Shown piece by piece: positions 1-12,854 of a DNA stretch of 64,000 nucleotides. Position 1 is the first letter of the stretch, and each line of letters opens with the position of its first letter. Under the pieces are notes generated by a model. The model ran no database searches and was not told the DNA's origin. It saw nothing but the letters and a program-made list of their open reading frames with translations. This stretch comes from Rotaria sordida (taxonomy: Eukaryota > Rotifera > Eurotatoria > Philodinida > Philodinidae): the NCBI GenBank assembly GCA_905250125.1, contig CAJNOL010000687.1, positions 47,429 to 111,428 on the forward strand, in the 5' to 3' direction. A program made the position numbers and the translations under genes.

Positions 1-1
1 G

Positions 2-70
2 AAAATCGTGTTTTTGAATTTTATGTTGATACTATCTCCATTTGAAGACAAAATTCAAAAACGCGATTTT
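2..70. repeat. Short inverted repeat (hairpin) at window start
   Basis: The 21 bases at 2-22 match the reverse complement of 50-70 at 20 of 21 positions, with a 27-base spacer. It lies just upstream of the first gene and is probably the end or remnant of a foldback or MITE-type element. No transposase is nearby to assign it. Confidence 0.6.
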
Positions 71-235
71 TCCAAAAACTTAAGGTTCTATTGGAGTCTC
101 TAGTAAATAGAGAAATCTATCCATCCTCTATAAGACTTCTTTATTGATATCTTTTAATCATTATATATTTAATGAAAAATTATTTGACTGTTATTTATTC
201 TTCTATTTTATTGTATCTTTTTTCTATTATTAGAT

Positions 236-2710
236 ATGCACTACTTAAGTTATTTATCGATCTTAATTGTTTCCAGTATTATAATGCTGAAAACATGTAC
301 TGGTGCAAAAATAATCGTTCTTGATAAATTTCCTAGCGATCCAGAACAAGAAAATCGAGTGTTATTAAAGCCACTCAATAAACGGCTCGTAAGACGTCAA
401 ATTGGTAAGTAAAGTTATCATTAATTGTTTCGTTTTAAGTAATTCGATAAAAAAATCACTGATGCAAAAAAGAAACAAATAAACAAATTAGTCTATATTA
501 ATTAGGAGAATAGAAGATTTCATTTGACAATTCTTTTTCACAATAATTGTTGAATGATATCAAAAAAATATTTATACAACACTAATCAAATTGATTTCTA
601 TTCATTTTTCTTGTTGAATGTGTTTTGAGTTAATTGACCTAATAAAGATTTTTAAAGCTTCGAACACCTCAATATTACAAAAAAATTAGTAGTCTACTGA
701 AAACACATCAACGATTTGATGTGTAACTTCTATTTTGCCTAGTAAAAAATCTTAAGTGAATGAAACTGATTGATAAGATCTAAAACTCTCCGAAAAATGC
801 TGATATCTCTAAATGGAAAATTTCGAAACAAGTAATGTTATTCTTGCCGAAAAGGTAACTATAAGTTGTCGATGATTTTTGACTAAAGAAAGAAACACAA
901 GTAGGTTTCTAGAGAAAGATGTTCTCTACTTAATAGTGTGTGCATGAGAAAATCATACTGCATAGTGTTCATATGTTGATAGAGGTGATGTCACCTATGG
1001 ACATGTCAATAGCACACGGCAGAACTTAATACTGTGTATATTATAGGATACAGAAAGACTTTCTCTACCAATCTACTTATATTCTCTTCTCTAGTCAAAA
1101 CTTTATAGTCATTGTTCACTAGTCTAATATCAGAAATCAATGGCATTATATTAGATAAATTACATATTATCTCATATACTTAATATTAATTAAATGATTT
1201 ACATATTTTTTTCAAAGTTTGTCCAAAGCCATATCATGTTTGGATTTCGGCTAATCAATGTGTTTGGAGTTGTGGTGAAGGTACTCAACCTGATACTACA
1301 ACTAATGAATGTGTCTGTGAAAATGGATATTATGAGATAGGTACTGATGAATTTGGAAGAAGAATCTGTGCTAGTAAGTATTAGTATATAATAATGCATT
1401 ATATAAATAATGAATTCTATGTTAGAGAGATAACTAATAGATTTTTGCAATAGATAAATAATTAATAGACAGATTGGATTGTCATTTTTACATTTTTACT
1501 AAATCTTTGATTGTAATATTAACATCAATGTATTAGTTTATCTTGCAGACTTGTTCTTAAAATGAATTTTGTAGTTCGATATAATGCGTAGACCGAAGAT
1601 TTTCAGAAAAAATATTTGTTTATTTTTGGCTTCCTTGAAAGTGTTTTTAAGAAGTCAAAAGTTATGGTTTATAGCCAACACATTGTGCACTTTCTAAATA
1701 TGGACTTAGAAATTTCATATGAGTTTTTTTATTGAGAGAAATAAAGTAATCTTTCAAAGATCCAAAGATTGAGTTTGGATAGAGAATATAAGTCGAAGTT
1801 TCTCATGCAAATGATTGCTCATTGTTGATCTGATTGAAAGTATCTTAGAGAAGTCACAAGCTATGTATGATGATCAAAATTTTGTCCTCTCTTTGAATAT
1901 GAGATTAGGAATATTGTGTCTATTTTTGTTCGCCAATAGTGAAGGAATAGTATTTTGAAGGCTTAAAATATTCGATTGAATGATGAACCAATAGGTTTTT
2001 TCCTAATCCAATATATTGAACTAAGCTGTAGTGGTACTTTGCCAACAGCTCCTTTCTATACAAAATGCATTTTAGTCAAAAAGTCGATTTTTTCAAAAAT
2101 GAAGATTTAAGAGAAAAACAAAAAAAACTTCAATAGCAATTTTTGTAAGGTAGCATGTGCTCTACAAGCTGATATATTAATAAAGATGTCAACATTTACT
2201 TTTGAATTGCAATAATCAAAGTACAAACATGTAATGAAGAAAATTTCTGTTGAAATTATTTTTTTGGGTCTCTAAAAAGATCATCTTATTGATCTCAAGA
2301 AAATTTCCTAAGCCTACATTGAGAAAGAGCACAAATTTCTAGTTATAATCCATAGCTTTTGATTTCTTGAAAACACTTTCAGGCTAATGAAAAATAAACA
2401 AACAAACATTCACTTGCAAAACTTTCGGTTCATCCATTATTTATACAAAAAGAAAGCTAAGAAGCTTCTCATATATGTTGACTTCATATTTTAACACTTT
2501 TCTATCTTATTCTTATTGCTAATTCTTCTTTTTCTTTTTTTTAAAGAGTGTCCGGAACCATATCATGTTGTGACTTCGGATAAACGATGTGTTTGGAGTT
2601 GTGGTGAAGGTACTGAACCTGATAACACAACTAATGAATGTGTCTGTCAAAAGGGATATTATGAAACGGGTACTGATGGCTTTGGAAGAAGAATTTGTTC
2701 ACCATTATAA
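236..2710 (+). CDS. Small secreted protein with two tandem six-cysteine domains
   Basis: Three exons, 236-404, 1218-1373 and 2547-2710, joined by phase-1 GT-AG introns, encode about 162 residues. Exon 1 holds a hydrophobic signal peptide (residues 1 to about 24) and a short basic linker with KR and RR pairs that could be processing sites. Exons 2 and 3 each encode one roughly 52-residue domain with six cysteines. They share the same motifs: CVWSCGEGT, TNECVC, then GYYE and FGRRIC. Both repeats begin behind phase-1 introns, so this looks like exon duplication. I do not recognise the family. The cysteine spacing resembles EGF-like or TIL-like small domains, and a secreted extracellular role is inferred. 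An AG directly before the start (232-233) hints at a 5' untranslated exon further upstream. Introns 1 and 2 (about 810 and 1170 bp) are long relative to the exons. Confidence 0.75.
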
Positions 2711-2791
2711 TGGTCAATTAGGAAATTTATAAATATTTTTAAGAACTGACAAAAAAATGTTTTTCTCTTTAAAAGGTCTATGCCAAATATG

Positions 2792-2885
2792 CATAGGATG
2801 TTCAAAAAGTTCTGAGGATAGTAATCTAATATTTTACATGCAAAATATTATATTACTATTCTCAAAACTTTTTGAACACCCTATG
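2792..2885. mobile_element. Palindromic MITE, 94 bp
   Basis: The left arm starting CATAGGATGTTCAAAAAGTT is mirrored by a right arm ending AACTTTTTGAACACCCTATG, with about a 6-base loop. The terminal GTGTTCAAAAAGT type sequence is common among Tc1/mariner inverted repeats. It is non-coding and sits about 80 bp past the stop of the first gene. If transcribed it would fold into a near-perfect hairpin. Confidence 0.7.
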
Positions 2886-3333
2886 TAAATTATTGCTTCA
2901 ACTGTTCTTTTTTTTTCAACGTATTCATCATTTAATACTTATATAACTCATATATTATACATGACTTCATTTTAACTTGACAATTTGTACTTTTTTTTTA
3001 AATATATACGTGCATTGAAATCTTTCTTTTCTGCGGAGTTGGAAAGAAACAACCATCGCGTAACGAAATTCTACGCTTTTATTGTTATTATCGTATGTTC
3101 ACTATTGGAAAGTTATCTGGGAAAAGAGATAAACATTCGATTCTTTTTCTCTTCAGTCGAAAAGATTTACGATATCATCGATGCAAATTAGTCAACATTT
3201 TAGTGAAATAGCTTAGCTAAAATTGATCAATTGTTTGATTCTTTCTCTTGCTCTTCATTATAATTATTTGGTTTTTGACAAAATGAACTATGACACCTAA
3301 AAGAAAATAGAGTATTCAAAAGGCTTTTGAACT

Positions 3334-4275
3334 TTGATAGTTAATCGCTATTTCAATAGAGATTCATTAGGTGAAATTGCAAAATACATAAATATTCTAC
3401 GTACAATGGTTCAGTACATTGTCAAGATATACAAAATCTACAAATGCATAAAAAGAGTTTCTTGGTGGTGGAAGGAAGAGAGTTATGATAGAAAGAGTAG
3501 ACGATTTTATACGAACAAACATTGATTTCTTAACGATGAAAATTATCTATATCACTAAAAGCTGAAATGAAATATCAATTAGGAATAACAATACCTACGA
3601 CAACGATAAAATGTTGAATGAATGAAATTGGTTATTCGAGATTATTATTAATAAAGTAAAACATTTAAACTATGTAATAAAATATGTTGAAAAGAATTCT
3701 TGCTTTTGAAAGCAAAAATCATGTGATCTTATGATGCCAAATTTAATTTATTTGATCCCAGTTCCAAAGTAATATTTTAGATAAAAGTTAACGAAGAATA
3801 CAATCTAGATTGTATATTACCAATAGCTAAATATCATGGAAATAATGTGAAAGTATGAAGTTGTTTCAGTCGAAAAGGAAGAGATAATCTAGTTGTTATC
3901 AATGAGACTTTAATAGGTGAAAAATACTAAACGATTTTGGAGGAAAATCTATTTCAATCAACTCGAAAATAGCGATTAGGATCAAATTTTATATTTCAAC
4001 ATGATAATGATCCTAAAGATCGAACATGAATTGTATCAGATTGGTTGGATGTGAAATGTCTCATCTAGCCATCAGCAAGCTCTCACGTCAATCCTAATTA
4101 ACATCTATGAACCGAATCTGATTGACGAATTCGAAAATGTAGACGATCGAAAAATAAATATAAACGAAAATAAATATTGTTACAAGAATGGAATGAAATT
4201 GAAAACGATGTAATTGAAGCATTAGTTGAGAATCGTTTACAAGAAAGCATAAGCAAAGAGAGCTTTCCAGTTTGA
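3334..4275 (+). pseudogene. Dead Tc1-like transposase
   Basis: Broken reading frames over about 940 bp read as a Tc1 transposase. First comes an N-terminal helix-turn-helix segment (DSLGEIAKYINI, then VQYIVK, then a degraded GGG-basic linker). Next is the DDE region, with the second catalytic Asp in a QHDNDPKD-like motif near 3995-4020. Last is a tail like RIRKxRSKNKY near 4125-4165. Many stops and frameshifts interrupt it. In the NPIEHLW-type motif near 4100 both the catalytic Glu codon and the Trp codon are stops (TAA and TGA), so it cannot be active. I could not find convincing terminal inverted repeats. Confidence 0.75.
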
Positions 4276-4522
4276 TACTAATAGAATTATAGAAGAAGAA
4301 AAAAATAAAAATGCGTCATGTTTCTTTCCGCTTTTGATATTAGAAAAAAAGACATAATACTATTATTGGTTATATTTTTAACTATGCTCAATAGGAAGAT
4401 TGAAATATGATTGAGAAGGTTGAACATGAAATTAATTCAATTTCGTTCTTTTCATAAAGTTGATGGGTTTTTCTTGTATGAAAGAGGTGAAGTGTACGAA
4501 TAATTTTTAGCATCTTTGAACA

Positions 4523-5108
4523 TACAGAGTGTTTCATAAGTCACTTGCAGAATGAAAACCAAAGAATAGTGATTGTATTTTGAACTATTCGATGAATTAC
4601 CTAATAATTCAGTTTTATCTCATGAAAGTGAAGCTAAATTTGCAGATGTATGACTCACTGAAAGTGTATGGAGAATATTTAAAACAAAAGTACAAGGAGA
4701 ACAATTTTCAAACTTTAAACAACTGAGAACTAGATTGAACAAAGAATGAAAGAAAGTAGCTTGTAATGATTGACAAAATTCCCAAGAGACTTTGTGAATT
4801 AATAAAAAGTAGTGGACAATAAATAGATGATAGTTAAATGAGATTTTTGTATGATCGGATTAATATAAGAGTTTTTTTTCGTTTGTTTTTGACAAAATAT
4901 CTTGTTGATTAATCTCGAAAAATTAATTTTCACATTCTCATGTTTATATTGTTTATTATTAGAAGGCAAGATATTATCCAACAATATGCCATTTGAAAGA
5001 TTTGATACGAATATTTAAGGTTCAATTTAAAAGGTTGATTTGAAGATTGTTTTCTGTCTGTATATAAACTGATTTTATCGCATGTTAAGACTTATGAAAC
5101 ACTTTGTA
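4523..5108 (+). mobile_element. Tc1/mariner deletion derivative with intact terminal repeats
   Basis: TACAGAGTGTTTCATAAGTC at 4523-4542 is matched 19 of 20 by the reverse complement of 5089-5108. Both ends carry TA, the target of this superfamily. Inside, about 4650-4805 reads as the C-terminal end of a Tc1/mariner transposase (ESVWRIFKTKVQ, then FKQLRTRLNKE), with TGA stops where Trp is expected. The N-terminal half of the transposase is missing, so this is an internally deleted, non-autonomous copy. It is distinct from the Tc1 remnant just upstream. Confidence 0.8.
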
Positions 5109-8100
5109 TCGTATGAATTGCAATATTTGTCGATAGCAAATCCATCATGCCATATCATTCGGCCACTTCAATTACAGAAAGAATTATCTGGAGATCCTAC
5201 AAATTTATTGTAAAAAAAAAAAGATCAGTTATACTGTTAGATTAGTCCTCAAATAGGAGGTCAATGGGTGACGTGCACGGCATAAATTGTGACTTTTTTT
5301 AAACAAAATAGTGCGTATTATATATAGCATGACATTTAATATGTATATCATGATTATCTCCTGAACGGTAAGCTCTTTTGCGTTTAGTTTTCTACTATAA
5401 TTAGATTATGGTAAAAGAAAAAAATGAGCAGTAATTTGCAGTCAAACGTTCTAAGTTTCATCGAAATATTCATACGATACATAGCAGAAAATAAGTATGT
5501 GAATAAACACTCGATTTTTTTTCTCCATAAAGATCAACGTGTAAATCTATCAACTTTGACCAAATTTATTCTGTACTAGACTCCCTTATTTAACGCAAAA
5601 ATAAGGATTTTTATGTCTTTTCTGGAATGATCAAAATGGCGTAGGTTATACTAACACATGATTTCTTCAAAGTGTTCATAACAGTGACCGATTATTAAAT
5701 GCTAGTTCACAGAATATTTTGAGCATAAACGAATTCCATATGCGAAAGGTTCACATTATTGTTGTTACAGACATCTGTGAAAGTTTTCGAAAAGTCTCAT
5801 TTGCTAAGTAGAAAGCTAGACAGACATGCAGAACAGAATGCCACTTTACGACATTTGAAAACTTTCAAATCCTATAGTTCTCTAACAGAATCAGACGGAT
5901 GACTAATTTTTTTCTATGAATATGAAAAGCCATAAGGACATTGTGTAAAAACAAGTTGATCCAGATTAACCTAGAAAAATCAGAATTATATAAAAAAAAA
6001 AGCAAAAAATCGTTGAAACACAACGGTACAATGAGTATGGAATTTTATTCAAATATTTGTTTCGATTAAAATAAATTAAAATCTTTTTTTTTTATTTTCT
6101 CAAGTATTGATAGATTTTTATTTATGATCAATAATATAAAACAATATTCATTATGTATGAATTGTTTTTTTCAGAATCGATTTATTCAATAAAAAGAAAT
6201 TCGTATTGTCCTAAGAAAGTATATAAAAATAAATAGCTTTTGTTTATAAATCATATTTTTGCATTTAATTTACTTTAAGTTGTTCAAATTTAACAATAGT
6301 TTCTCGATTAGTTTGACGAATACCGTCGTGTATGAATACAATTCTATCACATCTTTTTGTTGGTAAATTATCTGCTTCAATGCACTCTTTTTGTATTAAT
6401 AATTTATTTTTGTTGCAAAAAATAAAAAGGAAGAAAATTGCGTTTTTGTCGTCGTTATTGTCGTTTTGATTGAAAGCAAAAAAATATAATATAATAGAAA
6501 AGGAAAAAAATATATGTCTATCATTCTTCATATATTATGATATAAACGAAAAACTTATTCGATCTGATCAAATAAATGTTGATTTTAGACCAATGGACAA
6601 ACAATAATCATGTTAATCACTAGAGAAAAGAAAAAGGTAAAAACCTAATTACAACGATACACATCAGTGCTTTCACATGTATCTGATACGTAGAAGCGCA
6701 AGGTTTGTTTTTTGTATTAATTAGATATTTATCAAAAAAAAAAAAGAATTTATCTCGTTTTCATCCATGCATATTTACATAAGAATCTTGTAATAACATG
6801 AAAATGATAAGGGCTTTTAGGTTCAAAAACAAGTTTAATCAAGTCTGGTTGACACTAAGGTCAAAGTATGGATCATTGCATCGAATATTTTGTTATTTTG
6901 TGTAATAAAAATTTATTTTTTATTTTGTAATTACAAATCAGCACGCAACGAATATGAAAGGCGTATATCGAATATGTCATATTTATTCATTGCTAAAGAA
7001 ACAAAAAAAAAAGGAGTATAAAAAGTGTCACATTAGTAAACATATTTTGATTTTGATGTGATAGTTTTTCTTCTTCATTACAGTCAGTTATCGTATTGCA
7101 GGAGTATATTTTACGTTCTTTCAAATAAACATATTCTTCATAATGTATATTGTTCTTTTAGAAAAACAGAGATGAAGTTAATTTTCAACTAATTTTCAGT
7201 TTATTGATCGAATATTTTCATTTATATCACAAATCAAATTGAAGAAAACAAGTTTTTTATTTATTTATTTGAATGTCAATTTAAAACAAAAATAGATTAA
7301 TAAGATTATTTAACATCATAAACAACGTAGGATAAGTATTAAAAGTCAATAGTTTTTCTTATTTTAATACAAATTAGACATATTATTCTTAATTTTTATA
7401 TCATAGTTTTATATATTCATACTAATAAAATTAATGTTTATTAGATTAAGTATATTTTCAAATCAAAATCTTCATTTTAAATACCATAATAAAACGAAGA
7501 TAAAACATTGCATATATTTATCATTTATTTTAAAAGATAACTATGCATAATTTAACATGATTTTCTACTTAGAATATAATGATTATATGCAATTATATTT
7601 CTTTTTTTATCCTTTTTTTCTATTTTTCTGAGTATGTCAAGGTTTTATATTATTGAAATGTTAAGACATCATGTGACTAACATTTCATATAGAAACAAAA
7701 AATAATATCAAATCTAACACACATATATATATATACATAATATTTCTATAAACGAGTTCATGTTCTAAGATAAAAACTTAAAGCAAGAATTTTGTTTATT
7801 AATATTTATAGATGATCTTATATAAAGAATTCTCCTATATTATATTTATACCGACATTGATTGCTTGACATTAAAATTGTATATAATAATATTGCGTCAT
7901 TTTCTTTAACAAAAACGTAAGATATATACTGTTTGCATATATTAATACAAATAACACATCAGATAAATCCGAATCAATGAAGCGAATCCTAAGAAGGGAT
8001 AGAGAAGCAGAAATAGAGCTGTTGTTTTATGCTCTTTTTTTTTTCTTTATTATATACCTTGATTAAAAATACCTGTACGGATAATTATAGTTGATAAGAT

Positions 8101-8745
8101 GCACTTTAAAAGAAAAAATACGAGTGACTCTTTATACTTATTTATTTTATATTACTAATCTCTATATAAAATCAATCCTTCTAATAAGGTTTTTGATTAT
8201 AGTTTCGATTTGTCAATGCATGATTGCTTATTTTCCTTTTACTATGTATTTTATCTTCGGCTTTTTTTCCCTGACTCTTACTATTGAAATATACAAGGAG
8301 CTTCATTATTATCGCTATTCTTACTTAACTTCTTTGATTATTGAACAAACACAAATACGACATAAGTAATTATTTCAACACGATTGCGTTTATCTACAAT
8401 TAGTAATCAACGAACGACAATAATGTTTGAGAAAAGACTTGAACTATTTATCTAGTCTTTTCTTTTTCTATTTTATATTCTTTTGCTTTCTCTAGATTTT
8501 TCTCTTTTCTTCTTCGTTTTTTTTGCGACTCTTTTATCTTTCATTTGAAATATGAGAATATTAAAGAAAACATAGTTCATTATTATTATTATTATTATTA
8601 TTTGGAGAATAATCTATTATCTATTTCTATACTTTGAATTGCCGTATATTTTATTAAACAATTCATATAGACTTTTTGTACATTGTCTATTTGTGTGTTT
8701 TGTAGATTATATTTTCTTAATCTAGCCTTTTTTAAAAAAACAATC
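5109..8745. other. AT-rich intergenic region
   Basis: There is no convincing gene apart from one weak minus-strand exon candidate near 6.3 kb. The stretch contains poly-A/T runs, decayed repeat-like sequence at 5.2-6.0 kb, and an (ATT)n microsatellite near 8580-8602 shortly before the calcium-sensor gene. An open frame at 8091-8369 encodes a very hydrophobic AT-driven peptide and is probably not a gene. Confidence 0.5.
6265..6387 (-). CDS. Possible terminal exon of an unidentified gene
   Basis: After an AG-ending, AT-rich stretch, the minus strand reads an open segment of about 39 codons to a stop at 6265-6267. Its composition is far less AT-driven than its surroundings (CIEADNLPTKRCDRIVFIHD, then a basic/polar tail). 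The N-terminal part of the surrounding open frame is low-complexity and intron-like. I found no partner exon upstream on the minus strand, so this could be a stranded exon, a pseudogene piece or chance. Confidence 0.2.
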   Translation of the reverse strand, partial: ECIEADNLPTKRCDRIVFIHDGIRQTNRETIVKFEQLKVN

Positions 8746-10078
8746 ATGGGTAATAATACTGGTGGACAAGGACTGAAAGTGGGCAAGACACTTACAGAAT
8801 CTGATGTTGTTGAATTATCAGCTTTGTCTGGTTTTACACCAGAAAAAGTACGTGAATGGCATACAGGTTTCATGGTACGTATAAATTTACTGATGTTTTA
8901 TATTGACAAATAATATTATGTTGATAGAAGCATAAGTATGTGTGTAGTTACAAATAGACATATTTTTCTTCCATCTAAGAATATTCAAACTAGTCTCATT
9001 AGATATCGATTGTGTCATAGGAAAACAAAAAAAAAAGAGATTAAATGAGTTTATGTTTCTTAATATAAATGATCCCTTGTCGAATAGTATGTTTTCATAT
9101 TGTTCTGTAATGTATATAAAAGAGAATAATTGAATGCGTATTCTATCACGCATAATGATTCCTATTTCCGAGATCGTTTTTCTTTTTACTTTTAAGAGAA
9201 ATTCTAAAGCAAATTACATGAAAACAAACCAAGAAAACTTGTCAGATATAATTAATAAAAGTAAACTTGCATCCTTTAAGGAACTTGTTAGCAACAATCA
9301 TTTAATAAAGTAATTTATTTTATTTTATTATTTTTCTATTGTAGAAAGATTGTCCAACTGGAAAATTAAATAAGAAAAAATTTATCGAAGTTTATAAACA
9401 ATTTTATCCAACTGGAAAAGCTGAAAAATTTTGTGAATATATTTTTCGTGCATTCGATAATGATAGTTCAGGCAGCATAGGTATGTAACAAATTTTTCTA
9501 ATATATCTATTTCATGAGAATAAAAAACTCTAACTAAAATTTCACAATTAATAAAACGAAAAAAACAAACATAAATTCGTGGATAAATAAATATGATTAT
9601 TATTATTTATTTAGATTTTTGTGAATTTTTAATTGCTATTTCGATAACTGCTCAACAAGAACCAAAGAAAAAATTAGAATGGGCATTTTCAATGTATGGT
9701 ATGTAGTTCGTTTTTTTTTGAATTCTTATTTTTTATTTAAAGTAAAAACAAAGAACAATATATTTTTTTCTTATTAATTAGATATTGATCGTAATGGTTT
9801 TATTGAAAAGAAAGAAATGAAAAAAATTATGGATGTAAGAATAACATTTCTTTCTATTCTTTGTTTTTTAAGCCCTTTTTTTTTTGTTATTTTCAAAGGC
9901 TATTTTTGATCTTCTTGGAGAAGAACGAAAAGGTTCAAATACACCACAGCTAAAAGTTGATCAAATATTTACAAGAATGGATGCAAATGGTGATGGAAAG
10001 TTATCAAAAGAAGAATTTATTAGTGGTTGTTTACAAGATGATTATTTAAGAAGATTACTTGCACCATCAGCTTCATAA
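8746..10078 (+). CDS. Neuronal calcium sensor (NCS/frequenin-type EF-hand protein)
   Basis: Five exons (8746-8874, 9345-9480, 9615-9698, 9782-9834, 9899-10078) encode 193 residues, the usual size for the NCS family. The start is chosen at the ATG giving MGNN, an N-myristoylation signal. The first EF-hand is degenerate (CPTGKLN), as is typical. EF2 ([12 protein letters not shown]), EF3 ([12 protein letters not shown]) and EF4 ([12 protein letters not shown]) have acidic residues at positions 1, 3 and 12 and should bind calcium. Members act as myristoylated calcium switches on membranes, regulating channels, receptors or PI4-kinase. Intron phases are 0, 1, 1 and 0. The next gene, on the opposite strand, is a diverged paralogue with three of the same intron positions. 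I cannot separate frequenin, neurocalcin and hippocalcin subtypes by eye. Confidence 0.9.
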
Positions 10079-11527
10079 ATTAACTTAAATATATCCACCT
10101 AAATTATTCCTTATGATACTCAATTTAATTTTTTTTTGTGTTTTTTTTGTTCTCATACACGTGCTTACATAAAAACTAAAGCCAATACGAATTTATTTGA
10201 GAAGAATTCTTTTTTTTTCTTAACAAGGCCATTGACATACGATGTTCTATGAATTAAATTTTATCTGAATAGTGTATCAATTGTGAAAGAAGCAAAAAAA
10301 CAAGAAATCTGTATTCCGTAATACGACGGGATAACAAAACAATGAATAAGAATAGAGAAAATAAAAGTCATAATCTGATTTAAATTTTCATTTCATATAT
10401 CCTTTTGTTTTATTTAGACAATGACAAAAAAAAGAAATCCCTTGATTTAACAATATTAATTGGAAGATTCTGAGAAATATAATTATGATTTTTTTTAATG
10501 TTTATCTTCACATGAAAATAAAACATCTTCTTTCATGATTGTTTCGATACCGGAAGAAAGTTTCTTTTTCTTGATAAATTCTAACTAATCGACGGATGTT
10601 AATTTAACGAACACGTAAATATTTAGATAAGCTAAACATGTGTCATACGTTATTAAAGTAATAATGCATACATCAGTAAGTTGCTGAGTACGATATAATC
10701 TGAAATATATGAAATGTTATATTTATTCACGACGTTAATATGTATTTGTCAAATTCTTCACAAAAAAAAACGAAGAAAAACGGTTTCATATATTAATTAA
10801 AGGTTTGCAAACGATAATTATCATGTGCGCATTTATATGATATATTTAATCAAGCGCATATTCGACATCCATTGTAAGAAAATTTTAATTCTTCACAGCA
10901 ACTAATATATATAAATACATTTGAGATCAGAGATATCTTATCAAGAAAAGTATATCAATGAAAATGTTTGATTGACATTTTAAATCAATATATTCAAAAA
11001 CAAAAAATGTTAAGCATTCGAATGATGAACTTATCAGATTTCAAAAGCTGTATAAAAAAAATTAATAAACGTCTTTATCTGTATTTCACTTCAAAACAAC
11101 AAAAAACAAACAGAAATTTTTAATAAAATCATGTGTTTCATTTTTTTTTTTTTTATAAACATAAGTTTGAATTTCATCAAGAATGATCATCAATCAACAT
11201 TCATACAAACATTTTCACATTATAAAACAAAAAAAAACGAAATGAAAGCGAATCTTGTTATGTCAATATGAGAAAAAAAGAAGCATGATCTGTAATCAAT
11301 ACGTAGTTAAAACAAACGGAAATAATCATATGAGAATACATAATATTATATGTAAATAAAAAAAAATTTTACGGTGAGGAACAAGAGATCAAGTGTCTTT
11401 CTTGACTAGTGTAGTATATAAAAAAAAGAAAGATATTCTTTTTATAATCATATATGGTTGAATAATGAAAATTACGTAATTTATATCGTCTCTACAGAAC
11501 ATTTATTTGAAGAGAATTAGTTCTGTA
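10079..11527. other. Convergent 3' intergenic region
   Basis: This AT-rich spacer lies between the two tail-to-tail calcium-sensor genes, with several AATAAA-like and poly-T tracts. I see no gene or clear repeat in it. Confidence 0.5.
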
Positions 11528-12684
11528 TCAATTATTCAATGATTTTGTTGTTGGCATTAAAAGTTTACGTATATGTCGATCAATTTGACAAGCTTTTGCA
11601 AATTGATCTTTTCCCAAATATCCTAATGAATCACATTCAACTTTAGAAAATAATTCATGAACTTTTGTATCAATTCTTGATGGATCGCTAATGTCAACAC
11701 CCATTAATTCATAAATTGACTAAAAAACAAAAAGAAAACTTTTTCATATGCATACAATAATTATTTGCATTTAGGATAAGTGGTACTCTTTTTTTTTTAC
11801 TTCAATGACAGTCCTCACCTTCACACCTTGATGTCTATGTGTGAAGTACACCGATTAGTGTAATGACTGTGTTTGAAGTATAAAAAAAAAAGGACGTAAT
11901 AAACATTTTAAAAAAAAAAAAGCATACTTCAAGAACAGATCTCATTTCATTTTGATCAATGAGGCCATTATGATCAATGTCATACATAGAGAAAAAAAGT
12001 TCAATTTTTCGTACTGGATCTTTGGATGCTGTTAAACTAACAGCAAAAAGAAATTCCATAAATTCTAAGAAAACAAATATATTTTATTTTTATTTGTTTG
12101 ATGATCTAATAAAATATACCCATATGTCCTGAACCATCTTTATCAAATAATCGAAAGGCATGTTCACAAAATTTTGTAACATGACCTTTTTTATAAAATT
12201 GTTGATAAATATCAATAAATTTTTTTTTTGAAAGTTTACCATCAGGACAATCACGCTATGAAAAAAAAACAAGTAAATATTTTTTTCTTTATAATTATTT
12301 ATGTATACATACAAGAAAATCTTCATACCATGCGAGTATATTTTCTCGAGTAAATCCTGTCTTCTTTATTAAATAGGTAATATCATCAGAACTAAGTCCA
12401 TTTAGTGGTGTCTTACGTCGTCGACGATGAGATCTTTTTTTATGTAAGTTAATTCCATGATCTTGATCACTAATTCCTTCCGATGTACTGTCAACACTTT
12501 CATCTAAATTTGAAGGAATGGTTGGTTGATCAACGACGATTTGAATATCTTTCTGGATTTCTTTTGTATTATTATCATTAATTTCGAATATTTCTATAAT
12601 ATTTTTTTCTTGATAATGAGGTGCCTTCCATTGTCGAAAATATTGAACACCAATAAGACAGAGTGATGGTAAAAGTGTAAACAT
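11528..12684 (-). CDS. Diverged NCS-family EF-hand protein with N-terminal extension
   Basis: Four minus-strand exons (12684-12313, 12255-12120, 12064-11928, 11719-11528) encode 278 residues. Residues 1-100 are an extension not found in typical NCS proteins: a short hydrophobic start, a polar acidic stretch, and a basic cluster (KKRSHRRRRK) before the conserved core. In the core EF1 is degenerate (CPDGKLS), while EF2 (DKDGSGHMEFME) and EF3 (DIDHNGLIDQNE) are intact. EF4 has lost its calcium ligands. There is no myristoylation glycine. Introns after exon 1 (phase 0), exon 2 (phase 1) and before the last exon (phase 0) match the convergent paralogue at 8.7-10.1 kb. The paralogue's intron before EF3 is absent here. 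KChIP proteins are NCS relatives with variable N-termini, so a channel-subunit role is possible but unproven. Confidence 0.8.
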
Positions 12685-12854
12685 AATGCAGAAAAAAAAT
12701 TCAAGAAATATTGTATATTCTTAATATTCTATCTGGAATTCATGTCTCGTGTCATATCGACATTGTTGTTGTTGCTCATGTATTGTTTAGTTTGGCAATG
12801 TAAGAAAAGAAAAAAAGAAAGCTTTTTATGAGAACAGTTTGCCGTCTGTAAAGT

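Noticed and set aside
8091..8369. 92-codon hydrophobic open frame
   Set aside because: AT-driven composition rich in Ile, Leu, Phe and Tyr, no domain and no splice context; probably chance.
8598..8873. Minus-strand open frame opposite exon 1 of the calcium sensor
   Set aside because: It is the antisense shadow of a well-supported EF-hand exon.
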